Below are positions 1 to 7,764 of a DNA stretch of 64,000 nt, piece by piece. Both the position numbers and the translations under genes were made by a program. Source of the stretch: Stenotrophomonas sp. WZN-1. GTDB lineage: Bacteria > Pseudomonadota > Gammaproteobacteria > Xanthomonadales > Xanthomonadaceae. How positions within the stretch are numbered: the stretch's first letter is position 1; every line of letters begins with the position of its first letter. Location: the NCBI RefSeq assembly GCF_002192255.1, contig NZ_CP021768.1, positions 2,560,001-2,624,000 of the forward strand, written 5' to 3'. The notes below the pieces were generated by a model. The model was not told the origin of the DNA. It did not search any database and was given only the letters and a program-made list of their open reading frames with translations.

Positions 1-1
1 C

Positions 2-349
2 GGCGCCCCCGCCGGGGCGTTGGAGTGGTTGAAGCGTGCCTACGACGGCGCGCAGGGCCCCGCGACCCGCGTGCAGTGGGGCGTGCTGTACGTGGAAGGC
101 CTCCTCAAGCTGGCGCCGGACGATGCGCCGCGCATCGAGCAAGCCACCGGCTCGCTGATCGCCGAGCTGGAAGCACAGCCTTCGGGCTACCACCAGCGCA
201 CCCGCCAGCGCTTCGAGCGCCTGGCCGGGCAGTTGAAGGCGTGGAGCAGCAAGCACCAGGGCGCGGAGACGCTGGCGCGTTTGCAGCAGCGCATGCTGCA
301 GGCGTGCGGCGGGCAGGCGGATGGCGCGTGCAAGGAGTGGTTGAGTTGA
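2..349 (+). CDS. C-terminal part of a larger protein, possibly thioredoxin-family (5' end outside window)
   Basis: An open frame runs in from the left edge and stops at 347-349, so only the last ~115 residues are visible. The visible part is helical and charged, without signal peptide, membrane segment or catalytic motif. It contains the segment EWLKRAYDGAQGPATR and a Cys-containing tail (QACGG...GACKEWLS). The style recalls the C-terminal region of thioredoxin-fold proteins of Xanthomonadaceae, but the CxxC domain that would prove this lies outside the window. The TTG at 20 is an internal codon, not a believable start. The gene is separated from sodA by a palindrome-rich spacer, so it is a different transcription unit. 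Confidence 0.5.
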   Translation, partial: GAPAGALEWLKRAYDGAQGPATRVQWGVLYVEGLLKLAPDDAPRIEQATGSLIAELEAQPSGYHQRTRQRFERLAGQLKAWSSKHQGAETLARLQQRMLQACGGQADGACKEWLS

Positions 350-459
350 GTTGATGAAAGCGCTGGCGGCTGGTTCGCCTGCCGGCGCTTTTGTTGACAC
401 GTGTGGGAGGGGGCGGGGGCAGCGCATCAGCGCGCCGGTGAGGGTTCGGAAAGCGGGAG

Positions 460-504
460 CCCATGGCTGGCAGCTCGCATTGCATGAATGCTGCCAGCCA
501 TGGG
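460..504. repeat. Hairpin palindrome downstream of the first gene
   Basis: A perfect 15-bp inverted repeat (CCCATGGCTGGCAGC at 460-474 and its complement at 490-504) encloses a 15-nt loop. There is no T-tract, so it is a dispersed palindrome or an RNA-stabilising 3' structure rather than a clear intrinsic terminator. Confidence 0.6.
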
Positions 505-573
505 CTGGCACTACTGAACCCGCTCCTGCTCCTGCCTTTGATTCCGTCTCCGCGCCAGCGCAGGGAGCTTTCC

Positions 574-681
574 TGCAGGGGCTGATGGGTCAGCGCAGGA
601 CCGTTGGCGCCATGGATGGCGCCATCGAGCCCCCATGGATGGGTTCACGGCGTGTCCTGCGCTGACCCATCAGCCCCTGCA
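574..681. repeat. Large nested palindrome (27-bp arms) before sodA
   Basis: The arms at 574-600 and 655-681 are perfect reverse complements over 27 bp. The 54-nt interior holds two further palindromes: GGCGCCAT-gg-ATGGCGCC (606-623) and CCCAT-gg-ATGGG (about 632-643). The element sits between two genes and encodes nothing evident. It resembles the REP-like elements common in Stenotrophomonas intergenic DNA. Confidence 0.7.
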
Positions 682-731
682 TGCCAGGAAGAATCAAGGC
701 GCCATCAGCGCACGCATTTCAATCCCGCCTC

Positions 732-762
732 TTGACCTCAACCAATGTTGAGGTGCGATAAC
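732..762 (+). promoter_or_regulatory. SoxR-type operator-promoter of the sodA operon
   Basis: A -35 box TTGACC (732-737) and a -10-like GATAAC (757-762) are separated by 19 bp, the overlong spacer typical of MerR-family activated promoters. The spacer holds a perfect inverted repeat, ACCTCAACCAATGTTGAGGT (735-754). Its CCTCAA-N6-TTGAGG core equals the E. coli SoxR box pattern. sodA starts 47 bp downstream. No soxR gene is visible in the window. Confidence 0.7.
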
Positions 763-809
763 GATCTCCCCACGGCCAGCCCCTGGCGTTCCCCACGGAG
801 ATTGCTTCG

Positions 810-1439
810 ATGTCGTACTCGCTTCCCCCGCTCCCCTACGCCCATGACGCCCTCGAGCCGCATTTTGATGCGCGTACGATGGAAATCCACCACAGCAAGC
901 ACCACCAGACCTACGTCAACAACCTCAATGCGGCCATCGAGCAGGCCGGCATCGCCGAGCAGCCGGTCGAGGCGCTGATCGCCAACCTCGATGCCGTGCC
1001 CGAGGCGCAGCGTGGCGCAGTCCGCAACAACGGTGGCGGCCACGCCAACCACAGCCTGTTCTGGACCGTGCTCAGCACCAACGGCGGCACGCCCGATGAT
1101 GAGCTGGTCGCCGCCATCGACCGTGACCTCGGCGGTTTCGACGCCTTCAAGGACGCCTTCACCAAGGCCGCGCAGACCCGCTTCGGCAGTGGCTGGGCCT
1201 GGCTGACCAGTGATCGCGATGGCCGCCTGCACGTCGAAAGCAGTGCCAACCAGGACAGCCCGCTGATGGGTGCAGCCGTCGGCCTGTCCGGCAATACCCC
1301 GATCCTCGCACTGGACGTCTGGGAGCACGCCTACTACCTGCACTACCAGAACCGTCGCCCGGACTACATCGGTGCGTTCTTCAACATCATCAACTGGGCC
1401 GAGGTCGGCCGGCGCTACCGCCAGGCCAAGGCCTCATGA
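810..1439 (+). CDS. sodA: Superoxide dismutase, Mn-type
   Basis: This 209-residue protein is the usual size for Fe/Mn superoxide dismutase, which converts superoxide to hydrogen peroxide and oxygen. The four metal ligands are visible: H27, H81 ([11 protein letters not shown]), D169 and H173 (DVWEHAYY). A glutamine in SANQDSP (Q148) is the arrangement that favours manganese over iron. There is no signal peptide, so it is cytoplasmic. It is first in an operon whose next two genes overlap by ATGA. A SoxR-like box lies directly upstream, which suggests induction by redox-cycling stress. The symbol sodM is also used in xanthomonads. Confidence 0.95.
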   Translation: MSYSLPPLPYAHDALEPHFDARTMEIHHSKHHQTYVNNLNAAIEQAGIAEQPVEALIANLDAVPEAQRGAVRNNGGGHANHSLFWTVLSTNGGTPDDELVAAIDRDLGGFDAFKDAFTKAAQTRFGSGWAWLTSDRDGRLHVESSANQDSPLMGAAVGLSGNTPILALDVWEHAYYLHYQNRRPDYIGAFFNIINWAEVGRRYRQAKAS

Positions 1440-2014
1440 GCGGCGAGACACTGCCATACGCCGGGCCGTGGGCGGGGGTGTTCCCCGCTCCGGCCCCGGT
1501 GCCGTCGGTCGAGATGCCGCCGCGTGCCTTGCGGCGGCTGCTTGGCCATTTCCCTACCGGCGTGGCCATCGTCTGCGCACGCGATGCGCAGGGAAGACCG
1601 GTCGGCCTGACCATCAACTCGTTCGTACCAGTGTCGCTGCAGCCGCCACTGGTGTTGTGGAACCTGGCGCTGCACGCACAGAGCCTGTCCACCTTCCAGC
1701 GCGCCACCCGCTTTGCGATCAGCGTGCTGGGTACCGACCAGGAAGCACTGGCACGGCGCTTCGCCGATCCGCAGGTACGCAACCGCTTCGACGACCTGCC
1801 GCTGCTGGACGACGAGGAAGACGCGCCACCGCGTATCGCCGGTGCGGTGGCCCATCTCACCTGTACCCGCCATGCACAGTGGCCGGTGGGTGATCACCTT
1901 CTGCTGGCCGGTCGCATCATCGAAGTGCACGAAAACGGTGGCGCACCACTGCTGTTCCACCGTGGCCGTTTCCAGCCAGGCCCGGCCGAGCTGCTGGTGG
2001 AGGTGCGCGGATGA
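1436..2014 (+). CDS. Flavin reductase-like FMN-binding protein
   Basis: A 192-residue protein with the flavin-reductase (HpaC/RutF-like) fold signature: [16 protein letters not shown] near residues 33-48, then [22 protein letters not shown], and a terminal LLFHRGRF segment. Such proteins bind FMN and reduce flavin with NAD(P)H, or feed a partner monooxygenase; none is nearby. The ATG overlaps the sodA stop (ATGA), so the two are translationally coupled. Its place behind sodA suggests a role in redox homeostasis, but the true electron acceptor cannot be read from sequence. Confidence 0.8.
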   Translation: MSGETLPYAGPWAGVFPAPAPVPSVEMPPRALRRLLGHFPTGVAIVCARDAQGRPVGLTINSFVPVSLQPPLVLWNLALHAQSLSTFQRATRFAISVLGTDQEALARRFADPQVRNRFDDLPLLDDEEDAPPRIAGAVAHLTCTRHAQWPVGDHLLLAGRIIEVHENGGAPLLFHRGRFQPGPAELLVEVRG

Positions 2015-2346
2015 ACATCGAGGCCCTGGAATGCATGCTCGCCGCCGGCAAGGACGGCGCGCTGCTGCGCTTCGGCCTGGGCAAAGGCTGGCTGGATGCC
2101 GGCAACCCGGTGCGTGCGGCAACCCATCTGGGCCGCTGCGTGGTGCTTGATCCGCAGTATTCAGCGGCATGGAAGCTGCTCGGCAAGGCCTGGCTGGCCA
2201 GTGGCCAGCCGCAGGCGGCGCGCGAAGCATGGCAACGCGGGCTGAGCGTAGCCGGCAGCAAGGGCGACCAGCAGGCACGCAAGGAAATGCAGGTGTTCCT
2301 GCGACGCCTGGACCGCGAGCAGGCGGACCTGGCGAAAGCGGGCTGA
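2011..2346 (+). CDS. Small TPR-repeat protein
   Basis: A 111-residue protein made almost wholly of tetratricopeptide-like helix pairs (GLGKGWLDAGNPVRAATHLGR, then AAWKLLGKAWLASGQPQAA). It is an adaptor-type fold for protein contacts and has no signal peptide. It is the last gene of the sodA operon, overlapping the flavin reductase by ATGA. Its partner is unknown. Its stop codon lies inside the terminator hairpin shared with the convergent desaturase gene. Confidence 0.8.
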   Translation: MNIEALECMLAAGKDGALLRFGLGKGWLDAGNPVRAATHLGRCVVLDPQYSAAWKLLGKAWLASGQPQAAREAWQRGLSVAGSKGDQQARKEMQVFLRRLDREQADLAKAG

Positions 2347-2360
2347 GTCGATCAGCCCGC
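2338..2360. terminator. Shared bidirectional hairpin between convergent genes
   Basis: GCGGGCTGA (2338-2346) and TCAGCCCGC (2352-2360) form a perfect 9-bp stem with a 5-nt loop. The left arm contains the TGA of the TPR gene and the right arm the stop of the minus-strand desaturase, so one structure ends both transcription units. There is no strong T-tract on either side. Confidence 0.6.
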
Positions 2361-3500
2361 GTTGGCCGATGCCGGTGCGGACATGATGTCCGACATCGGC
2401 AGGCGGCGCGGCTTGCTCGGGAACGCGTGGCGCAGGATGCGCCAGACCACCTGGCCGAACTGGCGCGGCAGCGAGCCGTTGTTGTAGTGCTGGCCGTAAC
2501 GGCGGCAGATGTCCTTCACTTCCTTGGCGATGGCCGCGTAGCGGTTGGCCGGCAGGTCCGGGTAGAAGTGGTGCTCGATCTGGTGGCTGAGGTTGCCCGA
2601 CAGCACGTTGATCAGGAAGCCGCCGCTGATGTTGGACGAACCGCGCAGCTGGCGCAGGTACCAGTGGCCGCGCGACTCATTGCGCAGGCATTCCTTCGGG
2701 AAGGTCTCCGATTCGGCGGTGAAGTGGCCGCAGAAGATGATCACATAGGTCCAGATGTTGCGCAGGCCATTGGCCACCAGGTTGCCCAGCATCACGGTGA
2801 GGAAGAACGGGCCGGCCAGCAGCGGGAAGAACACGTAGTCCTTCAGCACCTGGCGCAGCATCTTGCGCGCCACCGGACGGGTCTGCAGCCACATCGCACG
2901 CGCACTCATGCGGCCCTTCAGCCAGCGGCCCAGGCGCAGGTCCTGCGCGGCCACGCCCCACTGGAACAGCAGTGCGAAGATCGGCGCGATGATCGGCTGC
3001 AGCAAGTAGAACGGCTTCCAGCGCTGTTCCGGGAAGATGCGCAGCAGGCCATAACCGATGTCATCGTCCATGCCACGCACGTTTGTGTAGGTGTGGTGGC
3101 GGAAATTGTGGGTCTTGCGCCAGTTGTCGGCGGTGGCAACGATGTCCCACTCGTAGGTATTGCCGTTGAGCTTGGGGTCGCCGGTCCAGTCGAACTGGCC
3201 GTGCATGACGTTGTGGCCCAGCTCCATGTTCTCCAGGATCTTCGACAGCGCCAGCAGCAGCGTGCCGGTGATCGCGGCCGGCCACAGCAGCGGCATCCAG
3301 AACAGCGGCGAGAACGCCGCCAGGAACAGCAGGCCACGGCCGCCCACACCGAACCAGCGCACGGCGGCGGCCACGCGACGGATGTAGCGGGTATCGGAGG
3401 CGCCGAGGCTGCCGATCACACGGTCGCGGATCGCGTCGAGTTCCTCACCGAAGGCATGCATCTCGGCAGTACTCAGGGCACGGTCGGTAGCGCGGGTCAT
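2352..3500 (-). CDS. Membrane fatty acid desaturase (DesB/DesA-type)
   Basis: A 382-residue integral membrane di-iron desaturase. The three histidine clusters are present: HNVMH (96-100), HNFRHH (131-136) and QIEHH near the C-terminus, with hydrophobic pairs of helices between them. It inserts a double bond into acyl chains of phospholipid or acyl-CoA using electrons from a reductase. The reductase gene lies 11 bp upstream on the same strand, and a TetR-type repressor is divergent. This is the same arrangement as Pseudomonas aeruginosa desC-desB-desT. It probably adjusts membrane fluidity by an oxygen-dependent route alongside FabA/FabB. Confidence 0.9.
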   Translation of the reverse strand: MTRATDRALSTAEMHAFGEELDAIRDRVIGSLGASDTRYIRRVAAAVRWFGVGGRGLLFLAAFSPLFWMPLLWPAAITGTLLLALSKILENMELGHNVMHGQFDWTGDPKLNGNTYEWDIVATADNWRKTHNFRHHTYTNVRGMDDDIGYGLLRIFPEQRWKPFYLLQPIIAPIFALLFQWGVAAQDLRLGRWLKGRMSARAMWLQTRPVARKMLRQVLKDYVFFPLLAGPFFLTVMLGNLVANGLRNIWTYVIIFCGHFTAESETFPKECLRNESRGHWYLRQLRGSSNISGGFLINVLSGNLSHQIEHHFYPDLPANRYAAIAKEVKDICRRYGQHYNNGSLPRQFGQVVWRILRHAFPSKPRRLPMSDIMSAPASANAG

Positions 3501-3511
3501 GGCAGGCGTCC

Positions 3512-4582
3512 TCAGAGATCCAGGGTCAGGTCGGTGGTCGGTGCGCTCACGCAGATCCGCACCGGCTGCGCCGATTCGGACTGCAGGTCGCCGGTGCGCA
3601 GGTGGCGGGTGGCGCCACTGACGCGGTCACAGCTGCAGGTGTTGCAGATGCCCATGCGGCAGCCATGCTTGGGCTTGATGCCATGCGCTTCCAGGCTTTC
3701 CAGCAACGAGCTGCCACGCGGCACGCTCAGCTGGCGGCCACTGCGCGCCAGCGTCAGCACCACCTCCCCTTCACTGCTGGCGTCACGCAGCGGTGCCGGC
3801 GGAGTGAACGCTTCTGCCTGGAAACCCGCGACCTGGTGCGCCAGGCGTTCGCGCGCGGCGGCAACGAATCCATCCGGGCCACAGGCCAGCACATGGCGCT
3901 GCGCCAGCGGGGTGTCGTCGCCTGCCACCTGCAGGTCGTGGGTATCGATGCGTGCGGCGGGCACATCGCCTTCGCGGGTGGTCAGCAGGTGCACACGCAG
4001 GTTCGGCTGGCTGGCGGCCAATGCCTGCAGCTCATCACGGAACTGCAGGTGGGCGGCACTGCGCTCCCAGTAGAACAGGTCCACGGGTGCGGCCAGCGGA
4101 CGCTGGCAGGCCTCGCGCAGCAGGCTGCGCATCGGCGTGATGCCACTGCCGGCCGCCAGCAGCAGCACCGGCGCCGCAGCCGGCAACTGGAATTCGCCGA
4201 AGGCGGCATCGAGGCGGAACAGCTCTCCCGGCTGCGCATGGTTGACCAGGTGTTGGCTGACCCGCCCGCCGTCGATCGCCTTCACGGTGATCGCCAGTTC
4301 GCGCGGACCCAGTGCGGTGGGGCTGTAGCTGCGCTGCCACAGGCGCCCTTCAATCTCCACGCCGAGGGTGACGTGCTGGCCGGCGCGCATGCCGGCCCAG
4401 TGCCGGTTGGTGCGCAGGACCAGGGTTGCTGCGCCCTCGCCGGCCGGCTCGCGCCGGACCAGGCGGGCCACCGGCTCGCGCAGGGTCCACAGGGGATTGA
4501 GCTGGCCCGCCCAGAAATCGAACAGCGACGGCGAGAGCCAGCGGTAAGGAGAGAACAGGGACGGACGGACGACAGCGCTCAT
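3512..4582 (-). CDS. Ferredoxin/FAD oxidoreductase, electron donor to the desaturase
   Basis: A 356-residue protein with an N-terminal FAD-binding domain (RQRSYSPT-type segment WQRSYSPTALG), a central NAD(P)-binding domain (LLLAAGSGITPMRSLL) and a C-terminal plant-type 2Fe-2S domain with cysteines in HGCRMGICNTCSCD. This architecture delivers NAD(P)H electrons to membrane desaturases or hydroxylases. I chose the ATG at 4582 (MSAVVRPSLF) rather than the upstream in-frame ATG at 4621, because the latter would place coding sequence across the probable operator. The product likely corresponds to P. aeruginosa DesC. Confidence 0.88.
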   Translation of the reverse strand: MSAVVRPSLFSPYRWLSPSLFDFWAGQLNPLWTLREPVARLVRREPAGEGAATLVLRTNRHWAGMRAGQHVTLGVEIEGRLWQRSYSPTALGPRELAITVKAIDGGRVSQHLVNHAQPGELFRLDAAFGEFQLPAAAPVLLLAAGSGITPMRSLLREACQRPLAAPVDLFYWERSAAHLQFRDELQALAASQPNLRVHLLTTREGDVPAARIDTHDLQVAGDDTPLAQRHVLACGPDGFVAAARERLAHQVAGFQAEAFTPPAPLRDASSEGEVVLTLARSGRQLSVPRGSSLLESLEAHGIKPKHGCRMGICNTCSCDRVSGATRHLRTGDLQSESAQPVRICVSAPTTDLTLDL

Positions 4583-4603
4583 GGGCGAACTATACGGGCG
4601 CAC

Positions 4604-4627
4604 ATACACCTGTGTATACATGTGTAT
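4604..4627. promoter_or_regulatory. 24-bp palindromic operator between desaturase operon and its repressor
   Basis: The sequence from 4604 (ATACACCTGTGT) to 4627 (ATACATGTGTAT) is a near-perfect palindrome: 10 of 12 pairs match about a centre at 4615/4616. It lies between the divergent reductase-desaturase operon and the FabR/DesT-like gene, where a TetR-family repressor would control both directions. A -10-like TATGAT follows at 4644-4649 on the plus strand. Confidence 0.65.
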
Positions 4628-4674
4628 ATTGAACCGGATTGGGTATGATTCAGCCTCGCCCCACCGGAACCCCC

Positions 4675-5331
4675 ATGGCCGCTGCCACCGCCTTGTCGAC
4701 GCCCGAAGATGCCAACAGCCCGGCCCGCCGTACGGTGAGCCGCGAGGATCTGCTGGCCGCCGCCCTGAAACTGATCGGGCCGCACCGCAGCCTGTCCACG
4801 CTCAGCCTGCGCGAAGTGGCACGTGAGGCCGGCATCGCGCCGAACAGCTTCTACCGGCAGTTCCGCGACATGGACGAACTGGCCGTGGCGCTGATCGATG
4901 CAGCCGGCCGCTCGCTGCGCACCATCATCGGCGAGGCCCGGCAGCGCGCCACCTCCACCGCCACCAGCGTGGTGCGGGTCTCGGTGGAGACCTTCATGGA
5001 ACAGCTGCGCGCCGACGACAAGCTGCTGCACGTGCTGCTGCGCGAAGGCGCGGTTGGCTCGGACGACTTCAAGCACGCGGTCGAACGCGAGCTGCACTAC
5101 TTCGAGGAAGAGCTGCAGCACGACCTGGTGCGCCTGGCTGCATTGGACGGCGCGGTCCTGCATGCGCCGGAACTGGTGGCCAAGGCCATCACCCGGCTGG
5201 TGTTCGCGATGGGCGCCACTGCCATGGACCTGCCGCCGGAGAAGGATCCGGAGCTGGTCGAGCAGATCTCCACAATGATCCGCATGATCATCGTCGGCGC
5301 GCGTACCCCCGCCGCGTTCCGCCGCGGCTGA
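4675..5331 (+). CDS. fabR: TetR-family regulator of unsaturated fatty acid genes (FabR/DesT-like)
   Basis: A TetR-type regulator of about 218 residues. The helix-turn-helix region, SLREVAREAGIAPNSFYRQF, is nearly identical in pattern to E. coli FabR, and the following stretch (DMDELAVALIDAAGRSL...EARQRA) continues the match. FabR and DesT sense the ratio of unsaturated to saturated acyl chains and repress desaturase or fabAB genes. It is divergent from the desaturase pair, with a 24-bp palindrome between. The start is uncertain: ATG at 4645 is in frame, but a TATGAT -10-like box overlaps it, so I favour the ATG at 4675. Confidence 0.87.
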   Translation: MAAATALSTPEDANSPARRTVSREDLLAAALKLIGPHRSLSTLSLREVAREAGIAPNSFYRQFRDMDELAVALIDAAGRSLRTIIGEARQRATSTATSVVRVSVETFMEQLRADDKLLHVLLREGAVGSDDFKHAVERELHYFEEELQHDLVRLAALDGAVLHAPELVAKAITRLVFAMGATAMDLPPEKDPELVEQISTMIRMIIVGARTPAAFRRG

Positions 5332-5345
5332 CGATCCGCTCCCCC

Positions 5346-5384
5346 AGGGTCCGATCCCTTTCCAAAGGAAAGGGCTCTGACCCC
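5346..5384. repeat. REP-like imperfect palindrome
   Basis: An 8-bp core CCCTTTCC-aaa-GGAAAGGG is extended by partly complementary flanks (AGGGTCCGAT against CTCTGACCCC). It sits 3' of the TetR gene and may act as its terminator or be a dispersed repeat. The rest of the 5385-5519 spacer shows only a short TGTTATAACA palindrome at 5457-5466. Confidence 0.5.
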
Positions 5385-5519
5385 GTCCCCCTGCGCCACA
5401 CGGCAACGCCATCCTGCGTGCATGACCACCGGCAGGGTTGCGGCCGCCTTATGTAATGTTATAACAATCGCATGATCCGCCTGGATGGGTGCTTCTCGCC
5501 GAATTGCCGCGGCATGGTT

Positions 5520-5537
5520 ATATAGCTCTTGCTATAT
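5520..5537. promoter_or_regulatory. Probable MntR operator of the TonB receptor-thioredoxin operon
   Basis: ATATAGC (5520-5526), TCTT, GCTATAT (5531-5537) form a perfect 7-bp inverted repeat with a 4-nt gap. The TATAGC-N4-GCTATA core is identical to the site in the mntH promoter at 8946-8961. It matches the ATAGC-N4-GCTAT core of E. coli MntR sites. It lies 73 bp upstream of the receptor ATG in an AT-rich promoter-like stretch. Confidence 0.7.
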
Positions 5538-5610
5538 TGATAAGCCACTGCTTTCATATGCGCCAGCCAGGTCGCCCTCGCCGCCCTCCCTCCCCCAAGG
5601 ACGACGCCTC

Positions 5611-7764
5611 ATGCCCGTTTCCCTCCTTCGCCGCCTGCCACTGGCTGCCGCCATCGCCCTCACCCTGCCGCTGCCCGCAGTGGCAGCCACCCCGAAACCG
5701 ACCGAACTGGATCGGGTGCAGGTGAAGGTCAGCACCGCCACCCGCAGCGAACGCCTGCTGTCCGACGTGCCGATCCGCACCGAAGTGCTGCGCAAGGAAG
5801 ACATCGCGCTGCGCGCGGCCACCGACTTCTCGCGTGCCGCCGAGCTGATCAACGGCCTGCGGGTGGAGAGCAACTGCCAGAACTGCAATACCAGCGAAGT
5901 GCAGCTGCTGGGCCTGCCCGGTGCCTACAACCAGTTGCTGTTCGATGGCATCCCGCTGCTGTCCACGCTGGGCAGCGTGTACGGACTGGAACAGATCCCG
6001 GCCGGCTTCGTCGACCGCATCGAAGTGGTCAAGGGCGGCGGCTCGGCGCTGTACGGCCCGGGCGCGGTTGCCGGTGTGATCAACCTGATTCCGCCGCTGC
6101 CGGCGCGTAGTGGTGGCCATGTGCAGGCCGGCGTGGATGTACTGAAGGGTACGCCGCAGAAGAACGCCGACGTTCGACTGGACCTGGTCGCCAAGGACGC
6201 AGACGCCGGCCTGTCGGTGATCGCACAGCGTAACTGGAACAGCGGCATCGACTACAACGGTGACGGCTACACCGAGATCACCCGCAAGAACCTCAAGGTC
6301 GGCGGGTTGCAGGCCTGGTATGCGCCCACGCCGGGTACGCGCCTGCGCCTGGACCTGCAGGTGACCGATGAAGCCCGCCGCGGCGGCAACCGCCTGGACC
6401 AGCCCGAGTACCTGGCCAACATCGCCGAATCGCTGGATACGAAGTACCGGCGCGGCAGCGTGTCGTGGGACCAGGAGATCAATGCCGACGTCGATTTCCG
6501 CCTGGCCTATGCCTTCGCCGACATCGACCGCGACAGCTTCTATGGCGGTCTGGGAGACGTGGTCACCGATCCGTCTGCACCAGGCTATGACCCGTCGCAG
6601 CTGGACCCGAACGTGACCGGCAGCGCGGCCTCGCGTTCGTGGCGCCAGTACGGCCGCACCCACAACCCGCTGCACTACATCGACAGCCAGTTGAACTGGC
6701 GGTTGGGCGCACACGCGCTGGCCTTTGGCGTGCAGTACAAGCACGAGGCGCTGCGCGACGACAACCGCACCGGTGACGGCCAGCGCCTTGCGGTGCTGGA
6801 GGACGCTACCTTCCACAACCTGGGGGCCTTCATCCAGGACGAATGGAGCCTGCGCGACAACGTCGACCTGGTATTGGGTGCGCGCGTGGACAAGAGCTCG
6901 GAGCTGGACAACGCGGTGTTCTCGCCGCGCATCGCGCTGGCCTGGCAGGCCACGCCGAACCTGAAGTGGCGGGCGGGTGTTGCCACCGGCTTCCGTGCAC
7001 CGGAAATCTTCGTCGAGGACGTACATGTCGATACGCTGGGTGGCGAACAGGTGCGCGTGCGCAATACCGACGGCCTGAAGGAAGAACGCGCGTTGACCAC
7101 GCTGTTCGGCTTCGACTGGCGTTCGGACCCGGCCAATCCGGTGTGGAGCTGGGATGCCACCGCCTCGTATGCACGCATCCGCGACACCTTCGCGCTGGGC
7201 GAGATCCAGCGCGGTGATGACGGGCAACTGAGCCAGCTGCGCTACAACGCCTCCGGCTCGAACGTGCTGGGCGCGGAAACCAACCTGGGCTGGCAACCCT
7301 CGTCGCAGTGGCGACTGACCGCGGGTGCCTCGTGGTACCGCTCGCGCTTCCGCGAACCGCAGCGCATCTTCGATGACACCGGCGACGGTGGCGACACCGT
7401 GATCGAAAGCCGCGATTACCTGAAGACGCCCCGTTGGACCGGCCTGGCCCAGCTCAGCTGGATGCCGGCCGAACCGTGGGAGACCTTCGTCGCGCTGCGC
7501 CACACGGGCCCGATGTCGGTACTGAACAACCGGTTGGGCGAACTGCACCGCACGCGTTCGTTCCTGGTGACCGACCTCGGTGCGCGCTGGCACCGCCATC
7601 TGGGCGCGCAGGCGCAGCAGGAAGTGTCGGTGGCCGCAGGCGTCAAGAACGTGTTCGACCAGCGCCAGAAGGACCTGGAAGTGGGCGCGCTGCGCGACAG
7701 CGACTATGTTTACGGGCCGCGTTTCGCGCGCTCGTGGTACGTCAACCTGCGCTATGCGTTCTGA
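5611..7764 (+). CDS. TonB-dependent outer-membrane receptor, candidate manganese transporter
   Basis: A 717-residue TonB-dependent receptor. It has a signal peptide (residues 1-25, cut near AVAA), a short N-terminal TonB-box region, a plug (about 45-170) with the typical segment RIEVVKGGGSALYGPGAVAGVINLI, and a 22-strand-type barrel ending in aromatic F. Start ATG 5611 follows an AAGGA ribosome site. The plug carries an unusual Cys pair, C89-Q-N-C92, in the subgroup pattern NCQNCNTSEVQLLGLPGAYNQ. The next gene, a periplasmic thioredoxin, overlaps its stop. An inverted repeat shared with the mntH promoter lies upstream, so Mn import is my inference. Another metal or chelate is possible. Confidence 0.85.
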   Translation: MPVSLLRRLPLAAAIALTLPLPAVAATPKPTELDRVQVKVSTATRSERLLSDVPIRTEVLRKEDIALRAATDFSRAAELINGLRVESNCQNCNTSEVQLLGLPGAYNQLLFDGIPLLSTLGSVYGLEQIPAGFVDRIEVVKGGGSALYGPGAVAGVINLIPPLPARSGGHVQAGVDVLKGTPQKNADVRLDLVAKDADAGLSVIAQRNWNSGIDYNGDGYTEITRKNLKVGGLQAWYAPTPGTRLRLDLQVTDEARRGGNRLDQPEYLANIAESLDTKYRRGSVSWDQEINADVDFRLAYAFADIDRDSFYGGLGDVVTDPSAPGYDPSQLDPNVTGSAASRSWRQYGRTHNPLHYIDSQLNWRLGAHALAFGVQYKHEALRDDNRTGDGQRLAVLEDATFHNLGAFIQDEWSLRDNVDLVLGARVDKSSELDNAVFSPRIALAWQATPNLKWRAGVATGFRAPEIFVEDVHVDTLGGEQVRVRNTDGLKEERALTTLFGFDWRSDPANPVWSWDATASYARIRDTFALGEIQRGDDGQLSQLRYNASGSNVLGAETNLGWQPSSQWRLTAGASWYRSRFREPQRIFDDTGDGGDTVIESRDYLKTPRWTGLAQLSWMPAEPWETFVALRHTGPMSVLNNRLGELHRTRSFLVTDLGARWHRHLGAQAQQEVSVAAGVKNVFDQRQKDLEVGALRDSDYVYGPRFARSWYVNLRYAF

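Noticed and set aside
2169..4073. 634-codon plus-strand frame opposite the desaturase genes
   Set aside because: It is antisense to two clearly recognised genes, its composition is that of a reversed GC-rich reading, and it has no recognisable domain.
5457..5466. TGTTATAACA as a Zur site for the TonB receptor
   Set aside because: It is too short: the Zur palindromes known to me have a longer core with extra central bases. The MntR-like site nearby is much better supported.
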